From Sphingomonas azotifigens NBRC 15497 (GTDB taxonomy: Bacteria > Pseudomonadota > Alphaproteobacteria > Sphingomonadales > Sphingomonadaceae), in contig NZ_BCTR01000006.1 in assembly GCF_002091475.1 (NCBI RefSeq), positions 62,001 to 126,000 of the forward strand: a DNA stretch of 64,000 nucleotides. Direction: 5' to 3'. The first letter of the stretch is position 1; the number at the start of each line of letters is the position of its first letter. Positions 25,619 to 35,176 of the stretch are shown piece by piece. Position numbers and translations under genes: made by a program. A model generated the notes under the pieces. That model was not told the origin of the DNA and did no database searches. It saw only the letters and a program-made list of their open reading frames with translations.

Positions 25619-26755
25619 ATGACGCGAGTGATGCACGTGCCGCTGCGGTTGGATCCATTTCTGTTGTACCTGATCGCCGTCGTGGCAGCGGCGTCGGTCG
25701 TTCCTGCGCAGGGAAGGGTGGCCGGCGCGGTCGGAATCCTTGCCGATCTTGCCATCGCGGTGTTGTTTTTTCTGCAGGGAGCAAAGCTTTCGCGAAGCGC
25801 GATCGTGCAGGGCGTCGGTAACTGGCGGCTGCACGGGCTGGTGCTCGGCTCCACCTATCTGCTGTTTCCGGCGCTGGGACTGGCGCTGCTCGCCGGGCTG
25901 CGTGGCGCCGGAAATCCGCTGATCGTGGCGGGGCTGCTGTATCTCACGCTGCTGCCATCGACGGTGCAGTCGTCGATCGCGTTCACCGCGATCGCCCGCG
26001 GCAATGTCGCGGCAGCGGTGTGCAGCGCATCCTTGTCCAACCTGATCGGCATCTTCCTGACGCCGCTGCTGGTGGGCCTGCTGCTGCGGACGGGCGGCGG
26101 TGCGGCTGTGTCTTCGTGGCAGGCGGTAGAATCGATTTTGCTGCAATTGCTGGCGCCCTTCCTGGCGGGGCACCTGCTTCGCCCGGTGATCGGCGGTTTC
26201 GTCGAGCGGCACCGGAAGCTCCTCCAGCCGGTCGATCGCGGCTCGATCCTGCTCGTGGTCTATTCCGCGTTCAGCGCCGCGGTGGTGAACGGCATCTGGC
26301 GGCGCGTCGGCGGGGTGGACCTGCTCGCAGTGGTGGTGCTCAGCGCGATCTTGCTGGGCGGGGTGATGGGGGCGAACCTGCTGGTCGCCCGGCTGGCCAG
26401 GCTGCCGCGCGAGGACGCGATCGTGCTGCTGTTCTGCGGATCTAAGAAGAGCCTGGTCTCCGGCGTGCCGATGGCGGGCGCGCTGTTCGCGCCGGCGCAG
26501 GTGGGGCTGATCGTGCTGCCGCTGATGATTTTCCACCAACTCCAGCTGTTCCTCTGTGCCGCGCTCGCCGGACGCTACCGCCAGCAGGCCGAGCAGCGGG
26601 ACGCCGTGGCGGTCCCGCGCAGCGATGCGGAGATCGCCGAGGCGTCGGCAAGGACCGGACTGCCGATCCCCGAGGCGTGCCGGGCCGGCGTGACGGCGAA
26701 CCTCGCCCTGCTCGAGCGTCACGCTGCGACGCTGCGCGGCACGACCGTCGCATGA
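25619..26755 (+). CDS. SBF-like transporter fused to AtzG/HpxX-like domain
   Basis: The start is ATG 25619 (25631 possible); 378 residues. Residues 1 to about 325 are a ten-helix bile-acid:sodium-symporter-like domain of the YfeH group (VLFFLQGAKLS, LLPSTVQSSIAFTAIARGN, FCGSKKSLVSGVPMA). After RYRQQAEQ the frame continues into about 45 residues (SDAEIAEASARTGLPIPEAC, then GVTANLALLERHAATL) that look like AtzG/DUF4089, the small GatC-like partner of AtzE-type amidases. The next gene is exactly such an amidase, overlapping by ATGA. Either this is a real fusion or AtzG starts at an in-frame GTG near 26606. First gene of the purine operon. Confidence 0.85.
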   Translation: MTRVMHVPLRLDPFLLYLIAVVAAASVVPAQGRVAGAVGILADLAIAVLFFLQGAKLSRSAIVQGVGNWRLHGLVLGSTYLLFPALGLALLAGLRGAGNPLIVAGLLYLTLLPSTVQSSIAFTAIARGNVAAAVCSASLSNLIGIFLTPLLVGLLLRTGGGAAVSSWQAVESILLQLLAPFLAGHLLRPVIGGFVERHRKLLQPVDRGSILLVVYSAFSAAVVNGIWRRVGGVDLLAVVVLSAILLGGVMGANLLVARLARLPREDAIVLLFCGSKKSLVSGVPMAGALFAPAQVGLIVLPLMIFHQLQLFLCAALAGRYRQQAEQRDAVAVPRSDAEIAEASARTGLPIPEACRAGVTANLALLERHAATLRGTTVA

Positions 26756-28089
26756 TGGGCGCGATCGACATCGCGCAGGCGGTTCGTGGCGGCCGCACCA
26801 CCGCGTCCGCCATCCTCGAGCAGTGTCTTGCCAGACTGGCCGAGGCGGCGCCGCTGGTCGCGGTGACGCGGACCCTTGCCGAGCGCGCCCGTGCCGAAGC
26901 GCAGGCCGTGGATGCGGCGGCGGCGGCGGGGCGCGATCCCGGACCGCTCGCCGGTGTACCCTATGGCGTGAAGGACCTGTTCGACATCGCCGGCCTGCCG
27001 ACGACCGCCGGATCCACGCTCTATGCCGACGCGCCGCCCGCCGCCGCCGATGCCGAAGCCGTCACGCGGCTGCGCGCGGCCGGTGCGGTGCTGGTGGCGA
27101 CGCTCAATATGGACGAGTTCGCCTATGGCTTCGCGACGATCAACGCGCGCCACGGCACCACGCGCAACCCGCACGATCGCGAGCGGCTCGCGGGCGGATC
27201 GTCGGGCGGATCGGCGGCGGTGGTTTCGGCGGGGCTGCTGCCCTTTTCGCTGGGATCGGACACCAACGGATCGGTGCGGGTGCCGGCGAGCCTGACCGGC
27301 GTCTATGGCCTGAAGCCGACCCATGCCGACCTGCCGCTGGCGGGCGTGTTCCCGTTCGCCGAGAGCTTCGACGATGTCGGCCATTTCGCCCGCTCCGCCG
27401 CTGACATGGCGCAGATCTGGGCGGTGTTGCGCGGGGCGGAGACAGCGCCGCAGCCAGGCGAGGTCCGCGTGGCGCGGCTCGGCGGTCGGTTCGCGGAGAA
27501 TGTCGATCCCGATCAGGTCGCGGCCATGGCGGCGATCGCACCCGATGCGCCGGTGGTGACGCTGCCGGACATCGCCCGCGCCCGATCGGCGGCGTTCCTG
27601 ATCACCGCCTGCGAAGGCGGCGCGCTGCACCGCGCCGCGCTGGCCGAGCATGCGATGCTGTTCGATCCGGCGACGCGCGACCGGCTGATCGCTGGCGCAC
27701 TGCTGCCGCGCGGGCTCTATGACGAAGCGCAGACCTTCCGTGCCACCTTCCGGGCGCAGGTCGCAGTGCTGATGGCCGATATCGACATCTTGCTGGCTCC
27801 GGCGACGCCCTGCACGGCGCCCGCGGTCGCCGATCCGCGGATCTGCATCGACGGCGCGATGGTGCCGGCGCGCGCGGACCTGGGCATCCATACCCAGCCG
27901 ATCAGCTTTCTGGGGCTGCCCTCGCTGGCGGTGCCGCTGCTGCGCCCCGGCCGGCTGCCGCTGGGGCTGCAACTGATCGGCAAACCGGGTTCGGAGGCGA
28001 CGCTGTTCGCCTATGCTGCGTGGCTGGAGCAACAGGGGGTGGTCGGGGTCTCCCCGCCGCCCGGGGGATTTGAGGGAAGCATGCAATGA
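26752..28089 (+). CDS. hpxY: AtzE/HpxY-type amidase
   Basis: 445 residues of the amidase-signature family. The catalytic triad is visible as Lys in GVKDLFDIAG, the cis-Ser in GGSSGGSAAVVSAG, and nucleophile Ser in the same block; SLGSDTNGSVRVPASL is the usual downstream loop. AtzE hydrolyses carboxybiuret with AtzG as partner. In Klebsiella-type hpx clusters the homologue HpxY belongs to the hpxWXYZ oxalurate/oxamate set, which fits the neighbours here better than cyanuric acid breakdown. It overlaps the AtzG-like coding end by ATGATGA and the next permease by ATGA. Confidence 0.88.
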   Translation: MMGAIDIAQAVRGGRTTASAILEQCLARLAEAAPLVAVTRTLAERARAEAQAVDAAAAAGRDPGPLAGVPYGVKDLFDIAGLPTTAGSTLYADAPPAAADAEAVTRLRAAGAVLVATLNMDEFAYGFATINARHGTTRNPHDRERLAGGSSGGSAAVVSAGLLPFSLGSDTNGSVRVPASLTGVYGLKPTHADLPLAGVFPFAESFDDVGHFARSAADMAQIWAVLRGAETAPQPGEVRVARLGGRFAENVDPDQVAAMAAIAPDAPVVTLPDIARARSAAFLITACEGGALHRAALAEHAMLFDPATRDRLIAGALLPRGLYDEAQTFRATFRAQVAVLMADIDILLAPATPCTAPAVADPRICIDGAMVPARADLGIHTQPISFLGLPSLAVPLLRPGRLPLGLQLIGKPGSEATLFAYAAWLEQQGVVGVSPPPGGFEGSMQ

Positions 28090-29435
28090 GCGAGGCGAGG
28101 GCGGCGCAGGCCGGGGCACTCGAGAAATATTTCGCGCTGTCGGCGCGCGGCACCAGCGTGCGGACCGAGGTGCTGGCGGGGTTCACCACCTTCCTAACCA
28201 TGGCGTACATCGTGCTGGTCAACCCGTCGATCCTCGGGCTGGCGGGCATGCCGGTGGCCTCTGTGGCGGCGGCGACGTGCTTTGCTGCGGCGTTCGCTTC
28301 GATCCTGATGGGGCTGGTGGCGAACACGCCGCTCGGGCTCGCGCCGGGGATGGGGCTCAACGCCTATTTCAGCTTCACCGTCGTTCAGCACATGGGCGTG
28401 CCGTGGCCGGTGGCGCTGGGCTGCGTGTTTATTTCGGGCGTCGCCTTTCTCGCACTGACGCTGACCGGCGTGCGGCAGCAGATCGTCGCGGTGATCCCGC
28501 AGCATCTGTTCGCTGCGGTGGCGGGCGGGATCGGGCTGTTCATCGGCTTTATCGGGCTGAAGAATGCCGGGATCATCGTCGCCGATCCCGCGACCTTCGT
28601 GGCGCTGGGCAACCTCAAGGCGCCGGGCGCGGCGCTGGCGCTGTTCGGGCTGGCGCTGATCGGCACGCTGAGCATCTGGAACGTGCGCGGGGCGATGCTG
28701 ATCGGTATCGTCGCGACGACGATCATCGGCTGGGCGACGGGGCAGGTGGTGCTCAAGCCCGAGCCCTACAGCCTCTCGGCGCTGACCGGCACGGCGTTCA
28801 AGCTCGACCTGCCGGGCGTGTTCGGGCTCACCGGCAGCCATGGGCTGGGGCTGTTCGAGATCCTGTTCGTGTTCCTGTTCGTCGACCTGTTCGACAATAT
28901 CGGCACGCTGGTGGCGGTGACCAAGCGCGCCGGACTGATCGACGCGGCGGGGCGGATCCCGGGGCTCAACCGCATCCTGATCGCCGATGCCACCGCGACG
29001 ATGGTCGGCGCGACCGCCGGCACCAGCACGGTGACCAGCTATGTCGAGAGCGCGGCGGGGGTGCAGGCAGGCGGGCGCACCGGGCTTACCGCGGTGGTGA
29101 CCGGCGTGTTGTTCCTGCTGACGATGTTCGTCGCGCCCTATGCGCAGATCGTGCCGCTTGCGGCGACGGCGCCGGCGCTGATCGTGGTCGGCGGGCTGAT
29201 GCTGCTGCCGCTGCGCGAGGTGGAATGGGGGGATCCGCTGGCGGCGCTGCCGGCCTTCCTCACCGTCGCGATGATTCCGCTGACCTTTTCGATCGCCAAT
29301 GGCCTCGCGTTCGGGATCACCGCGCATGCGCTGCTCAAGCTGCTGCGCGGCCGCGCGGTGAAGAGCGACTGGTTCCTGTTCGTGCTGGCCGGGCTGTTCG
29401 TGGTCCGCTTCGTCTGGCTGAGCGCAGGCGCATGA
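28086..29435 (+). CDS. NCS2 purine-base permease, AzgA type
   Basis: 449 residues with 12-14 membrane helices. The AzgA subgroup motifs are TFLTMAYIVLVNPSIL, NTPLGLAPGMGLNAYFSF and FVDLFDNIGTLV. The family imports hypoxanthine, guanine or adenine with protons, so it supplies bases to GuaD and XdhABC of the same operon. Both ends overlap neighbours by ATGA. Confidence 0.93.
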   Translation: MSEARAAQAGALEKYFALSARGTSVRTEVLAGFTTFLTMAYIVLVNPSILGLAGMPVASVAAATCFAAAFASILMGLVANTPLGLAPGMGLNAYFSFTVVQHMGVPWPVALGCVFISGVAFLALTLTGVRQQIVAVIPQHLFAAVAGGIGLFIGFIGLKNAGIIVADPATFVALGNLKAPGAALALFGLALIGTLSIWNVRGAMLIGIVATTIIGWATGQVVLKPEPYSLSALTGTAFKLDLPGVFGLTGSHGLGLFEILFVFLFVDLFDNIGTLVAVTKRAGLIDAAGRIPGLNRILIADATATMVGATAGTSTVTSYVESAAGVQAGGRTGLTAVVTGVLFLLTMFVAPYAQIVPLAATAPALIVVGGLMLLPLREVEWGDPLAALPAFLTVAMIPLTFSIANGLAFGITAHALLKLLRGRAVKSDWFLFVLAGLFVVRFVWLSAGA

Positions 29436-31015
29436 GCCTCGCCACCCGCCACGGCACGCGCGGCATGGTGACCGCGCCGCATTACCTCGCGTCCGAGGCC
29501 GGGCTCTCGGTGCTGCGCGACGGCGGCAACGCGGTGGAGGCGGCGGTCGCGGTCGCGGCGGCGCTGGCGGTGGTCTATCCGCACATGACCGGGATCGGCG
29601 GCGATGGCTTCTGGGTGATCCGCGAGCCCGATGGTCGGGTGCATTCGGTGCATGGCTGCGGCGGCGCGGCAGCCGCTGCGGATCTCGCGCGCTATGCTGG
29701 ACTGTCGGCGGTGCCGACGCGCGGGCCGCTCGCGGCGAATACGGTGGCGGGTACGGTTTCGGCCTGGGCGGCGGCGCTGGCGGAGGCTGGCGGCACCTTG
29801 CCGCTCGACCGCCTGCTGCGCGATGCCGTCGCGTATGCCGAAGGCGGCGTGGCGGTGACGGCGGGAGGCGCGGCGATCGCATCCGCCAAGGGCGAGGAAC
29901 TGCGCGCGCAACCCGGCGCCTATGCGGCGACCTTCGAGCCGCAGGGCCGGCCACTCCAGGCAGGCGACATCCTGACCCAGCCTAGGCTTGCGGCGACGCT
30001 GCGGCAGCTCGCGGCGGAGGGGCTCGACGGCTTCTATCGCGGTAGCCTTGCCGAGCGCATCGCGGCGGACCTTGCCGCGCTGGGCAGTCCGGTGTCACGC
30101 GCCGACCTCGCCGCGCACCAGGCGACCACGCCACCAGCGCTGTCGGTGCCCATCCGCGGCGCGCGGCTCTACAACAGCACGCCGCCAACGCAGGGCATCG
30201 CCTCGCTGCTGATCCTGGCGCTGTTCGATCGGCTGGAAGCGGCGGCGTGCGATGGATTCGACCATGTCCACGGCCTGGTCGAGGCGACCAAGCAGGCGTT
30301 TCTGTGGCGCGACCGGCATTGCGGCGATCCGGTGCATGGCGATGCCGATCCGCAGGCGCTGCTCGACGATGCCGGGGTGCTGGACGCGATGGCGGCGGCG
30401 ATCGATCCTGCCCGTGCGCTGCCCTGGCCGCAGCCGCCGCAATGGGGCGACACCTGCTGGTTCGGCGCCGCCGACGCCACGGGCCGCGTGGTAAGCTGCA
30501 TCCAGTCGACCTATTTCGAATTCGGATCGGGTCTGGTGCTGCCGGAAACGGGGATCACCTGGCAGAATCGCGGCAGTTCTTTCCGTCTCGCCGCATCTGG
30601 CTGGAACGCGCTGCGGCCGGGGCGCAAGCCGTTCCATACGCTCAACCCGGCGCTGGCCGCGTTCGATGACGGCCGGGTGATGGCCTATGGCACGATGGGC
30701 GGCGAGGGGCAGCCGCAGACCCAGGCGGCGCTGTTCACCCGCTATGCCCGCTACGGCGTCGATTTGCAGGACGCGATCCGCGCGCCGCGCTGGCTGCTCG
30801 GGCGCACCTGGGGCGAGCAGAGTACCACGCTCAAGCTGGAGGATGGCTTCGCGGACGACCTCTACCGCCAGCTTGCCGAGGCCGGGCACGAAGTCGAGCG
30901 GGTCGGCCCGCTGACCGCGATGATGGGCCATGCCGGCGCGATCGTGCGCCACGGCGATGGCCGGCTCGATGGGGCGACCGATCCGCGCAGCGACGGCGCG
31001 GTGGCGGCGTGGTGA
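29432..31015 (+). CDS. hpxW: Gamma-glutamyltransferase-like amidohydrolase, HpxW type
   Basis: 527 residues, no signal peptide, so cytoplasmic, unlike true gamma-glutamyltranspeptidases. N-terminal motifs GGNAVEAAVAVAAALAVVYP and MTGIGGDGFW define the family. The self-cleavage nucleophile Thr is at about residue 341 in WGDTCWFGAAD. In Klebsiella HpxW of this family is oxamate amidohydrolase (oxamate to oxalate plus ammonia). The neighbours HpxX/Y-like and HpxZ-like support that reading over glutathione metabolism. Confidence 0.85.
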   Translation: MSLATRHGTRGMVTAPHYLASEAGLSVLRDGGNAVEAAVAVAAALAVVYPHMTGIGGDGFWVIREPDGRVHSVHGCGGAAAAADLARYAGLSAVPTRGPLAANTVAGTVSAWAAALAEAGGTLPLDRLLRDAVAYAEGGVAVTAGGAAIASAKGEELRAQPGAYAATFEPQGRPLQAGDILTQPRLAATLRQLAAEGLDGFYRGSLAERIAADLAALGSPVSRADLAAHQATTPPALSVPIRGARLYNSTPPTQGIASLLILALFDRLEAAACDGFDHVHGLVEATKQAFLWRDRHCGDPVHGDADPQALLDDAGVLDAMAAAIDPARALPWPQPPQWGDTCWFGAADATGRVVSCIQSTYFEFGSGLVLPETGITWQNRGSSFRLAASGWNALRPGRKPFHTLNPALAAFDDGRVMAYGTMGGEGQPQTQAALFTRYARYGVDLQDAIRAPRWLLGRTWGEQSTTLKLEDGFADDLYRQLAEAGHEVERVGPLTAMMGHAGAIVRHGDGRLDGATDPRSDGAVAAW

Positions 31016-32253
31016 GCGCGTCCCTCTCCGGCGGCGCGCGCGCGGTGGCGCGGTGCGATCTGCTGGGCAGCGCGCCCTATAGTGACATGCCGGGCGGGCT
31101 GTATCGCGGCTATCTGACCCCGGCCTATTGGGCGGCGTGCGAGCGGCTGGCCGCATGGATGGACGATGCGGGCATGCAGGTCCGCTGCGATCCCGCCGCA
31201 AACTGTATCGGCCGCTACGAAGGCACGATTGCGAACGCGCCCGCGCTGCTGATCGGCAGCCATATCGACAGCGTGCGCGACGGCGGCCGCTATGACGGGC
31301 CGCTGGGCATCCTGCTCGGGATCGAGTGCGTCGCGGCGCTGCACCGCGCCGGCAGGCGGCTGCCCTTCCCGATCGAAGTGATCGCGTTCGGCGACGAGGA
31401 GGGCTCGCGTTTCCCTGCCGCGATGCTGACCAGTCGCGCGGTTGCGGGCACCCTGGCTGCCGAGGCGCTGGACATGGCCGATGCGGAGGGCGTGGCGCTG
31501 GCCGCGCTGATCGATCCGGTGACCTATCTGGATGCGGCCCGAGCGCCGGGCACGACGCTCGCGTATCTCGAGGCGCATATCGAGCAGGGCCCGCTGCTGG
31601 AGGCCGAGGGGCTGGCCGTCGCGACCGTCACCGGCATCGCCGCGCAATTGCGCTTGCAGCTCACCGTCACCGGCATGGCGGGGCATGCGGGCACGACGAC
31701 GATGCCGCTGCGCCGCGATGCGCTGGCGGGGGCTGCGGAGATGATCCTGGCGGTCGAGCGGATCGCGCGCGACGATGCCTCGGATCTGGTCGCCACGGTC
31801 GGACGGATCGAGGCGCTGCCGGGTGCCGCAAACGTGATCGCCGGCGCGGTGCGCTGCACGATCGACATTCGCTCCGGCGATATCGAGCGGCGCGATCGCG
31901 CGGCGGATGCGATCGTCGAGGCGATCGCCGCCATCGCCGAGGCGCGTGGCCTGCAGAGCGTGATCGAGCCGGTTCACGATCTGCCGGCGAGCCCGTGCGA
32001 CCCCGCGCTGATGAACCTGATGGATGCCGCGCTCGCGGCGGCAGGCCAGTTGCCGCGCCGGATCGTCTCCGGTGCGGGGCACGACGCGATGGTGATGGCC
32101 GCCTTGTGCCCCACCGCGATGCTGTTCGTGCGGTGTAGGGGCGGGATCAGTCACAACCCGGCCGAGCATGTCGACCCTGCCGATGCGGAGATCGCGCTGC
32201 AGGGGATGCTCGGCTTCATCGATCGATTGGGAGCGACGTTTGAGCCAGCTTGA
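31012..32253 (+). CDS. allC: Allantoate amidohydrolase (M20 family)
   Basis: 413 residues; a GTG start overlaps the HpxW stop (GTGA), and GTG 31009 is also possible. Metal-site motifs in order are GSHIDSV, RYDGPLGILLGIE, GDEEGSRF, EAHIEQGP, SGAGHDAM and RGGISHNPAE. The family includes N-carbamoylases, but context points to allantoate to ureidoglycine, CO2 and ammonia. Ureidoglycine would be taken by the next enzyme, PucG. Confidence 0.9.
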   Translation: MSASLSGGARAVARCDLLGSAPYSDMPGGLYRGYLTPAYWAACERLAAWMDDAGMQVRCDPAANCIGRYEGTIANAPALLIGSHIDSVRDGGRYDGPLGILLGIECVAALHRAGRRLPFPIEVIAFGDEEGSRFPAAMLTSRAVAGTLAAEALDMADAEGVALAALIDPVTYLDAARAPGTTLAYLEAHIEQGPLLEAEGLAVATVTGIAAQLRLQLTVTGMAGHAGTTTMPLRRDALAGAAEMILAVERIARDDASDLVATVGRIEALPGAANVIAGAVRCTIDIRSGDIERRDRAADAIVEAIAAIAEARGLQSVIEPVHDLPASPCDPALMNLMDAALAAAGQLPRRIVSGAGHDAMVMAALCPTAMLFVRCRGGISHNPAEHVDPADAEIALQGMLGFIDRLGATFEPA

Positions 32254-33478
32254 CCCCCTGTTGTTCGGAGAGATCGATCCGCCGCAGCGGCTGCTGATGG
32301 GGCCGGGGCCGGTCAATGCCCATCCGCGCGTGCTGCGGGCGATGTCGGCCGATCTGCTCGGCCAGTTCGATCCCGAGATGACCGGCTACATGAACCAGGT
32401 GATGGCGCTGTATCGGCCGGTGTTCGGCACCGGGAACCGCTGGACGATGCTGATCGACGGCACCGCGCGCGCGGCGATCGAGGCATCGCTGGTCAGTCTG
32501 GTCGAGCCCGGCGACCGGGTGCTCGTGCTCAATTTCGGCCGGTTCGGGCTGCTGCTCACCGAGATCCTGACGCGCATCGGCGCGGTGATCGAGACGGTCG
32601 ATGCGCCCTGGGGGGAAGTGGTGCCGCTCGACGCGGTTGCGGCGGCGATCGAGCGGAGCGGGCCGAAGCTCGTCGCCTGCGTCCACGGCGATACCTCGAC
32701 GACGATGGCGCAGCCGCTCGATGGCCTCGGCGCGCTGTGCCGGGCGGCGGGGGCGCTCAGCTATGTCGACGCGACCGCGACACTGGGCGGGATGGAAATC
32801 GCGGCGGATCGCTGGGGCGTGGACGTGGTGACCGGGGGCCTGCAGAAATGCCTGGGCGGTCCCTCGGGCTCGGCGCCGATCACCATCTCGGACGCTGCCG
32901 CACGTCACATTTCCGCGCGCCGCCATGTCGAGCGGGGCATCCGCCGGGCGGATATCGCGGACGGCAGCGGCGCGCGCATCGCCTCCAACTATTTCGACCT
33001 GGCGATGATCATGGACTATTGGTCGGAGAAGCGCCTCAACCACCATACCGAGGCGACCTCGATGCTCTATGCCGCGCGGGAATGCGCGCGGGTGGCGCTG
33101 GGCGAGGGGCTGGCTGCGCGCTTCGCCCGCCATGCCGCCGCCGGTCGGGCGATGACCGCGGGCTTGCGCGCGATGGGCCTCACCGTGTTCGGCGACGACG
33201 CGCACCGCATGACCAACGTCACCGGCGTGTTCATCCCCGAAGGCGTCGATGGCGAGCGGGTGCGCGCCGCCATGCGCGACCATTTTGAGATCGAGATCGG
33301 CACCGCCTTCGGCCCGCTCCAGGGGCGGATCTGGCGGCTCGGCGCGATGGGCTACAATGCGATGAAGCACAAGGTGCTGCTCACCCTCGGCGCGCTGGAG
33401 GCGTGTCTGCGGATGGAGGGCGTCACGCTGCCCGCCGGCGCGGCGGTCGCGGCGGCGCTCGCGGCATGGGAGGCATGA
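32240..33478 (+). CDS. pucG: Ureidoglycine-glyoxylate aminotransferase PucG
   Basis: 412 residues from a TTG start with GGAG seven bases upstream, overlapping allC by 14 bp. It is a class-V PLP aminotransferase: the N-terminal MGPGPVNAHPRVL segment, YVDATATLGGMEI with the PLP Asp, and Lys in VTGGLQKCLGGPSG. PucG moves the amino group of ureidoglycine to glyoxylate, giving oxalurate and glycine. Alternatives are serine or alanine-glyoxylate transaminases, but the position right after allC favours PucG. Confidence 0.88.
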   Translation: MSQLDPLLFGEIDPPQRLLMGPGPVNAHPRVLRAMSADLLGQFDPEMTGYMNQVMALYRPVFGTGNRWTMLIDGTARAAIEASLVSLVEPGDRVLVLNFGRFGLLLTEILTRIGAVIETVDAPWGEVVPLDAVAAAIERSGPKLVACVHGDTSTTMAQPLDGLGALCRAAGALSYVDATATLGGMEIAADRWGVDVVTGGLQKCLGGPSGSAPITISDAAARHISARRHVERGIRRADIADGSGARIASNYFDLAMIMDYWSEKRLNHHTEATSMLYAARECARVALGEGLAARFARHAAAGRAMTAGLRAMGLTVFGDDAHRMTNVTGVFIPEGVDGERVRAAMRDHFEIEIGTAFGPLQGRIWRLGAMGYNAMKHKVLLTLGALEACLRMEGVTLPAGAAVAAALAAWEA

Positions 33479-34362
33479 TGCCCGCGCGCGATCTGGTCGG
33501 CTATGGGCAGACCCCGCCGGACCCGCGCTGGCCGGGCGGCGCGCGCATCGCCGTGCAGTTCGTGATCAATTACGAGGAAGGCGCTGAGAACAGCGTGCTC
33601 AACGGCGATGCCGGCTCGGAGGCGTTCCTCTCCGAAATGGTCGGCGCGGCCAGCCATCCGGCGCGGGCGATGGCGATGGAGAGCCTGTACGAATATGGCA
33701 GCCGCGCCGGCTTCTGGCGGCTGCACCGGCTGTTCACCGCGCGCGGTCTGCCCGTCACCGTGTTCGGGGTGGCCCAGGCGCTGGAGAGCAACCCGCAGGC
33801 AGTCGCGGCGATGCAGGCGGCCGCGTGGGAGATCGCCAGCCACGGGCTGCGCTGGATCGACTATCAGACCGTCCCCGAGGACGTGGAGCGCGCGCACATC
33901 GCTGAGGCGATCGCGCTGCACACCCGCGTGACCGGCAGCCGTCCGCTTGGCTGGTATCAGGGGCGCACCTCGCCCAACACCGCCCGGCTGGTCGCCGAGG
34001 AAGGCGGCTTTCTCTACGATGCCGACAGCTATGCCGACGACCTGCCCTATTGGGACCGACGGAATGGCGGCGCCCAGCTGATCGTGCCCTACAGCCTGGA
34101 TGCGAACGACATGAAGATGGTCGCGCTCAACGGCTTCACCGAGGGCGAACAGTTCTTCCGCTATCTGCGCGACACGTTCGACCAGCTGCGCCAAGAAGGC
34201 GGGCGGATGATGTCGGTGGGGCTGCACGGCCGCGTCGCCGGCCGCCCGGCGCGTGCTGCGGCGCTCGCCCGCTTCCTCGATCACGTCTTGGCCAGCGGCG
34301 GTGCCTGGGTGGCGCGCCGCATCGATATCGCGCGACACTGGAGGGAGGTACACCCGGCATGA
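33478..34362 (+). CDS. puuE: Cofactor-independent allantoinase PuuE
   Basis: 294 residues of the polysaccharide-deacetylase fold. PuuE markers are FVINYEEGAENSVLNGD, EIASHGLRWIDY and LGWYQGRTSPNT. It opens allantoin to allantoate without metal, and differs from the amidohydrolase AllB. ATG 33478 follows GGGAGG; ATG 33475 overlaps the pucG stop. It ends with ATGA onto the next gene. Confidence 0.92.
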   Translation: MPARDLVGYGQTPPDPRWPGGARIAVQFVINYEEGAENSVLNGDAGSEAFLSEMVGAASHPARAMAMESLYEYGSRAGFWRLHRLFTARGLPVTVFGVAQALESNPQAVAAMQAAAWEIASHGLRWIDYQTVPEDVERAHIAEAIALHTRVTGSRPLGWYQGRTSPNTARLVAEEGGFLYDADSYADDLPYWDRRNGGAQLIVPYSLDANDMKMVALNGFTEGEQFFRYLRDTFDQLRQEGGRMMSVGLHGRVAGRPARAAALARFLDHVLASGGAWVARRIDIARHWREVHPA

Positions 34363-34739
34363 AGATCAACGATCCGGTTCTGCTGCAGGAAGTCACCGCA
34401 GCCTTCCACGCATATGAGCGCGCGCTGATGGCCGACGACGTGGCGGCGATGGACTCGCTGTTCCACGATGCGCCGACCACCAACCGCTACGGCGTCGGCG
34501 AAGTGCTGTACGGCATCGAGGCGATCCGCGAATTCCGCAAGGGGCGCGGCGGATCGCCGCAGCGGCGGCTCGGGACCGTCTCGATCACCGTCTATGGCGA
34601 CTCCTTCGCCACCGCCGATGCCGAATTCTTCCGCGAGAACAGCGACCGGCGCGGCCGCCAGACGCAGAGCTGGGTCAAGTTCACCGATGGCTGGAAGGTC
34701 GTCTCTGCGCATGTCAGCCTGGAGGGGGCGACGCATTGA
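34359..34739 (+). CDS. hpxZ: HpxZ-like protein (DUF3225/AtzH-like)
   Basis: 126 residues with an NTF2-like fold pattern: MKINDPVLLQEVTAAFHAYE, then ALMADDVAAMDSLFHDAP and GIEAIREFRKGRG. It matches the small HpxZ/AtzH family found with hpxWXY and atzEG genes. No enzyme activity is established. Its presence completes an hpxX-Y-W-Z set spread through this operon. Confidence 0.87.
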   Translation: MKINDPVLLQEVTAAFHAYERALMADDVAAMDSLFHDAPTTNRYGVGEVLYGIEAIREFRKGRGGSPQRRLGTVSITVYGDSFATADAEFFRENSDRRGRQTQSWVKFTDGWKVVSAHVSLEGATH

Positions 34740-35176
34740 CCGCACTGTTCGAACATAGCCCCTGGGTGGAGGCGCGGGCTGACGCGGCGCCGTCCTCGGG
34801 CGATCGCCATGCCGATCTGATGGCGGTGGTCCATGCCGCGAGCGCCGAGGAGCAGCTCGCGCTGATCCGCGCGCATCCGGAGCTGGCGGGCAAGGCGGCG
34901 ATCGATCGCACGCTGACCGAGACCTCTGCCGCCGAACAGGCCTCGGCCGGGCTCGACCGGCTGACCCCGGCGGAGTTCGCGCGGTTTCACGAACTCAACG
35001 CGGCCTATCGCACGCGCTTCGGGTTCCCCTTCATCATCTGCGTCCGCCTGACCGACAAGGCGGGCATCCTCGCCGCGATGGAGCACCGGCTCACCCGCGA
35101 TTCCGAAACCGAGCGGGCAGAAGCGATCGCGCAGATCGGCGAGATCGTGCGCCTGCGCCTGGGAGATGCAGCATGA
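34736..35176 (+). CDS. uraD: OHCU decarboxylase
   Basis: 146 residues from TTG 34736 (TTGA overlap, GGAGG-type ribosome site upstream). The UraD motifs are IRAHPELAGKAA, where the His is catalytic, and FGFPFIICVR. It converts 2-oxo-4-hydroxy-4-carboxy-5-ureidoimidazoline to S-allantoin. Slightly shorter than many homologues (about 165), missing part of the N-terminus. Confidence 0.9.
   Translation: MTALFEHSPWVEARADAAPSSGDRHADLMAVVHAASAEEQLALIRAHPELAGKAAIDRTLTETSAAEQASAGLDRLTPAEFARFHELNAAYRTRFGFPFIICVRLTDKAGILAAMEHRLTRDSETERAEAIAQIGEIVRLRLGDAA

Noticed and set aside
28013-29435. Start of a 1000-codon plus frame overlapping the AzgA permease
   Set aside because: Only its C-terminal part (from 29432, HpxW) is real; the earlier part is out of frame with a clear membrane permease.
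29432-31015. True gamma-glutamyltranspeptidase for glutathione
   Set aside because: No signal peptide and a location within hpx-type genes; HpxW-type oxamate amidohydrolase fits better.
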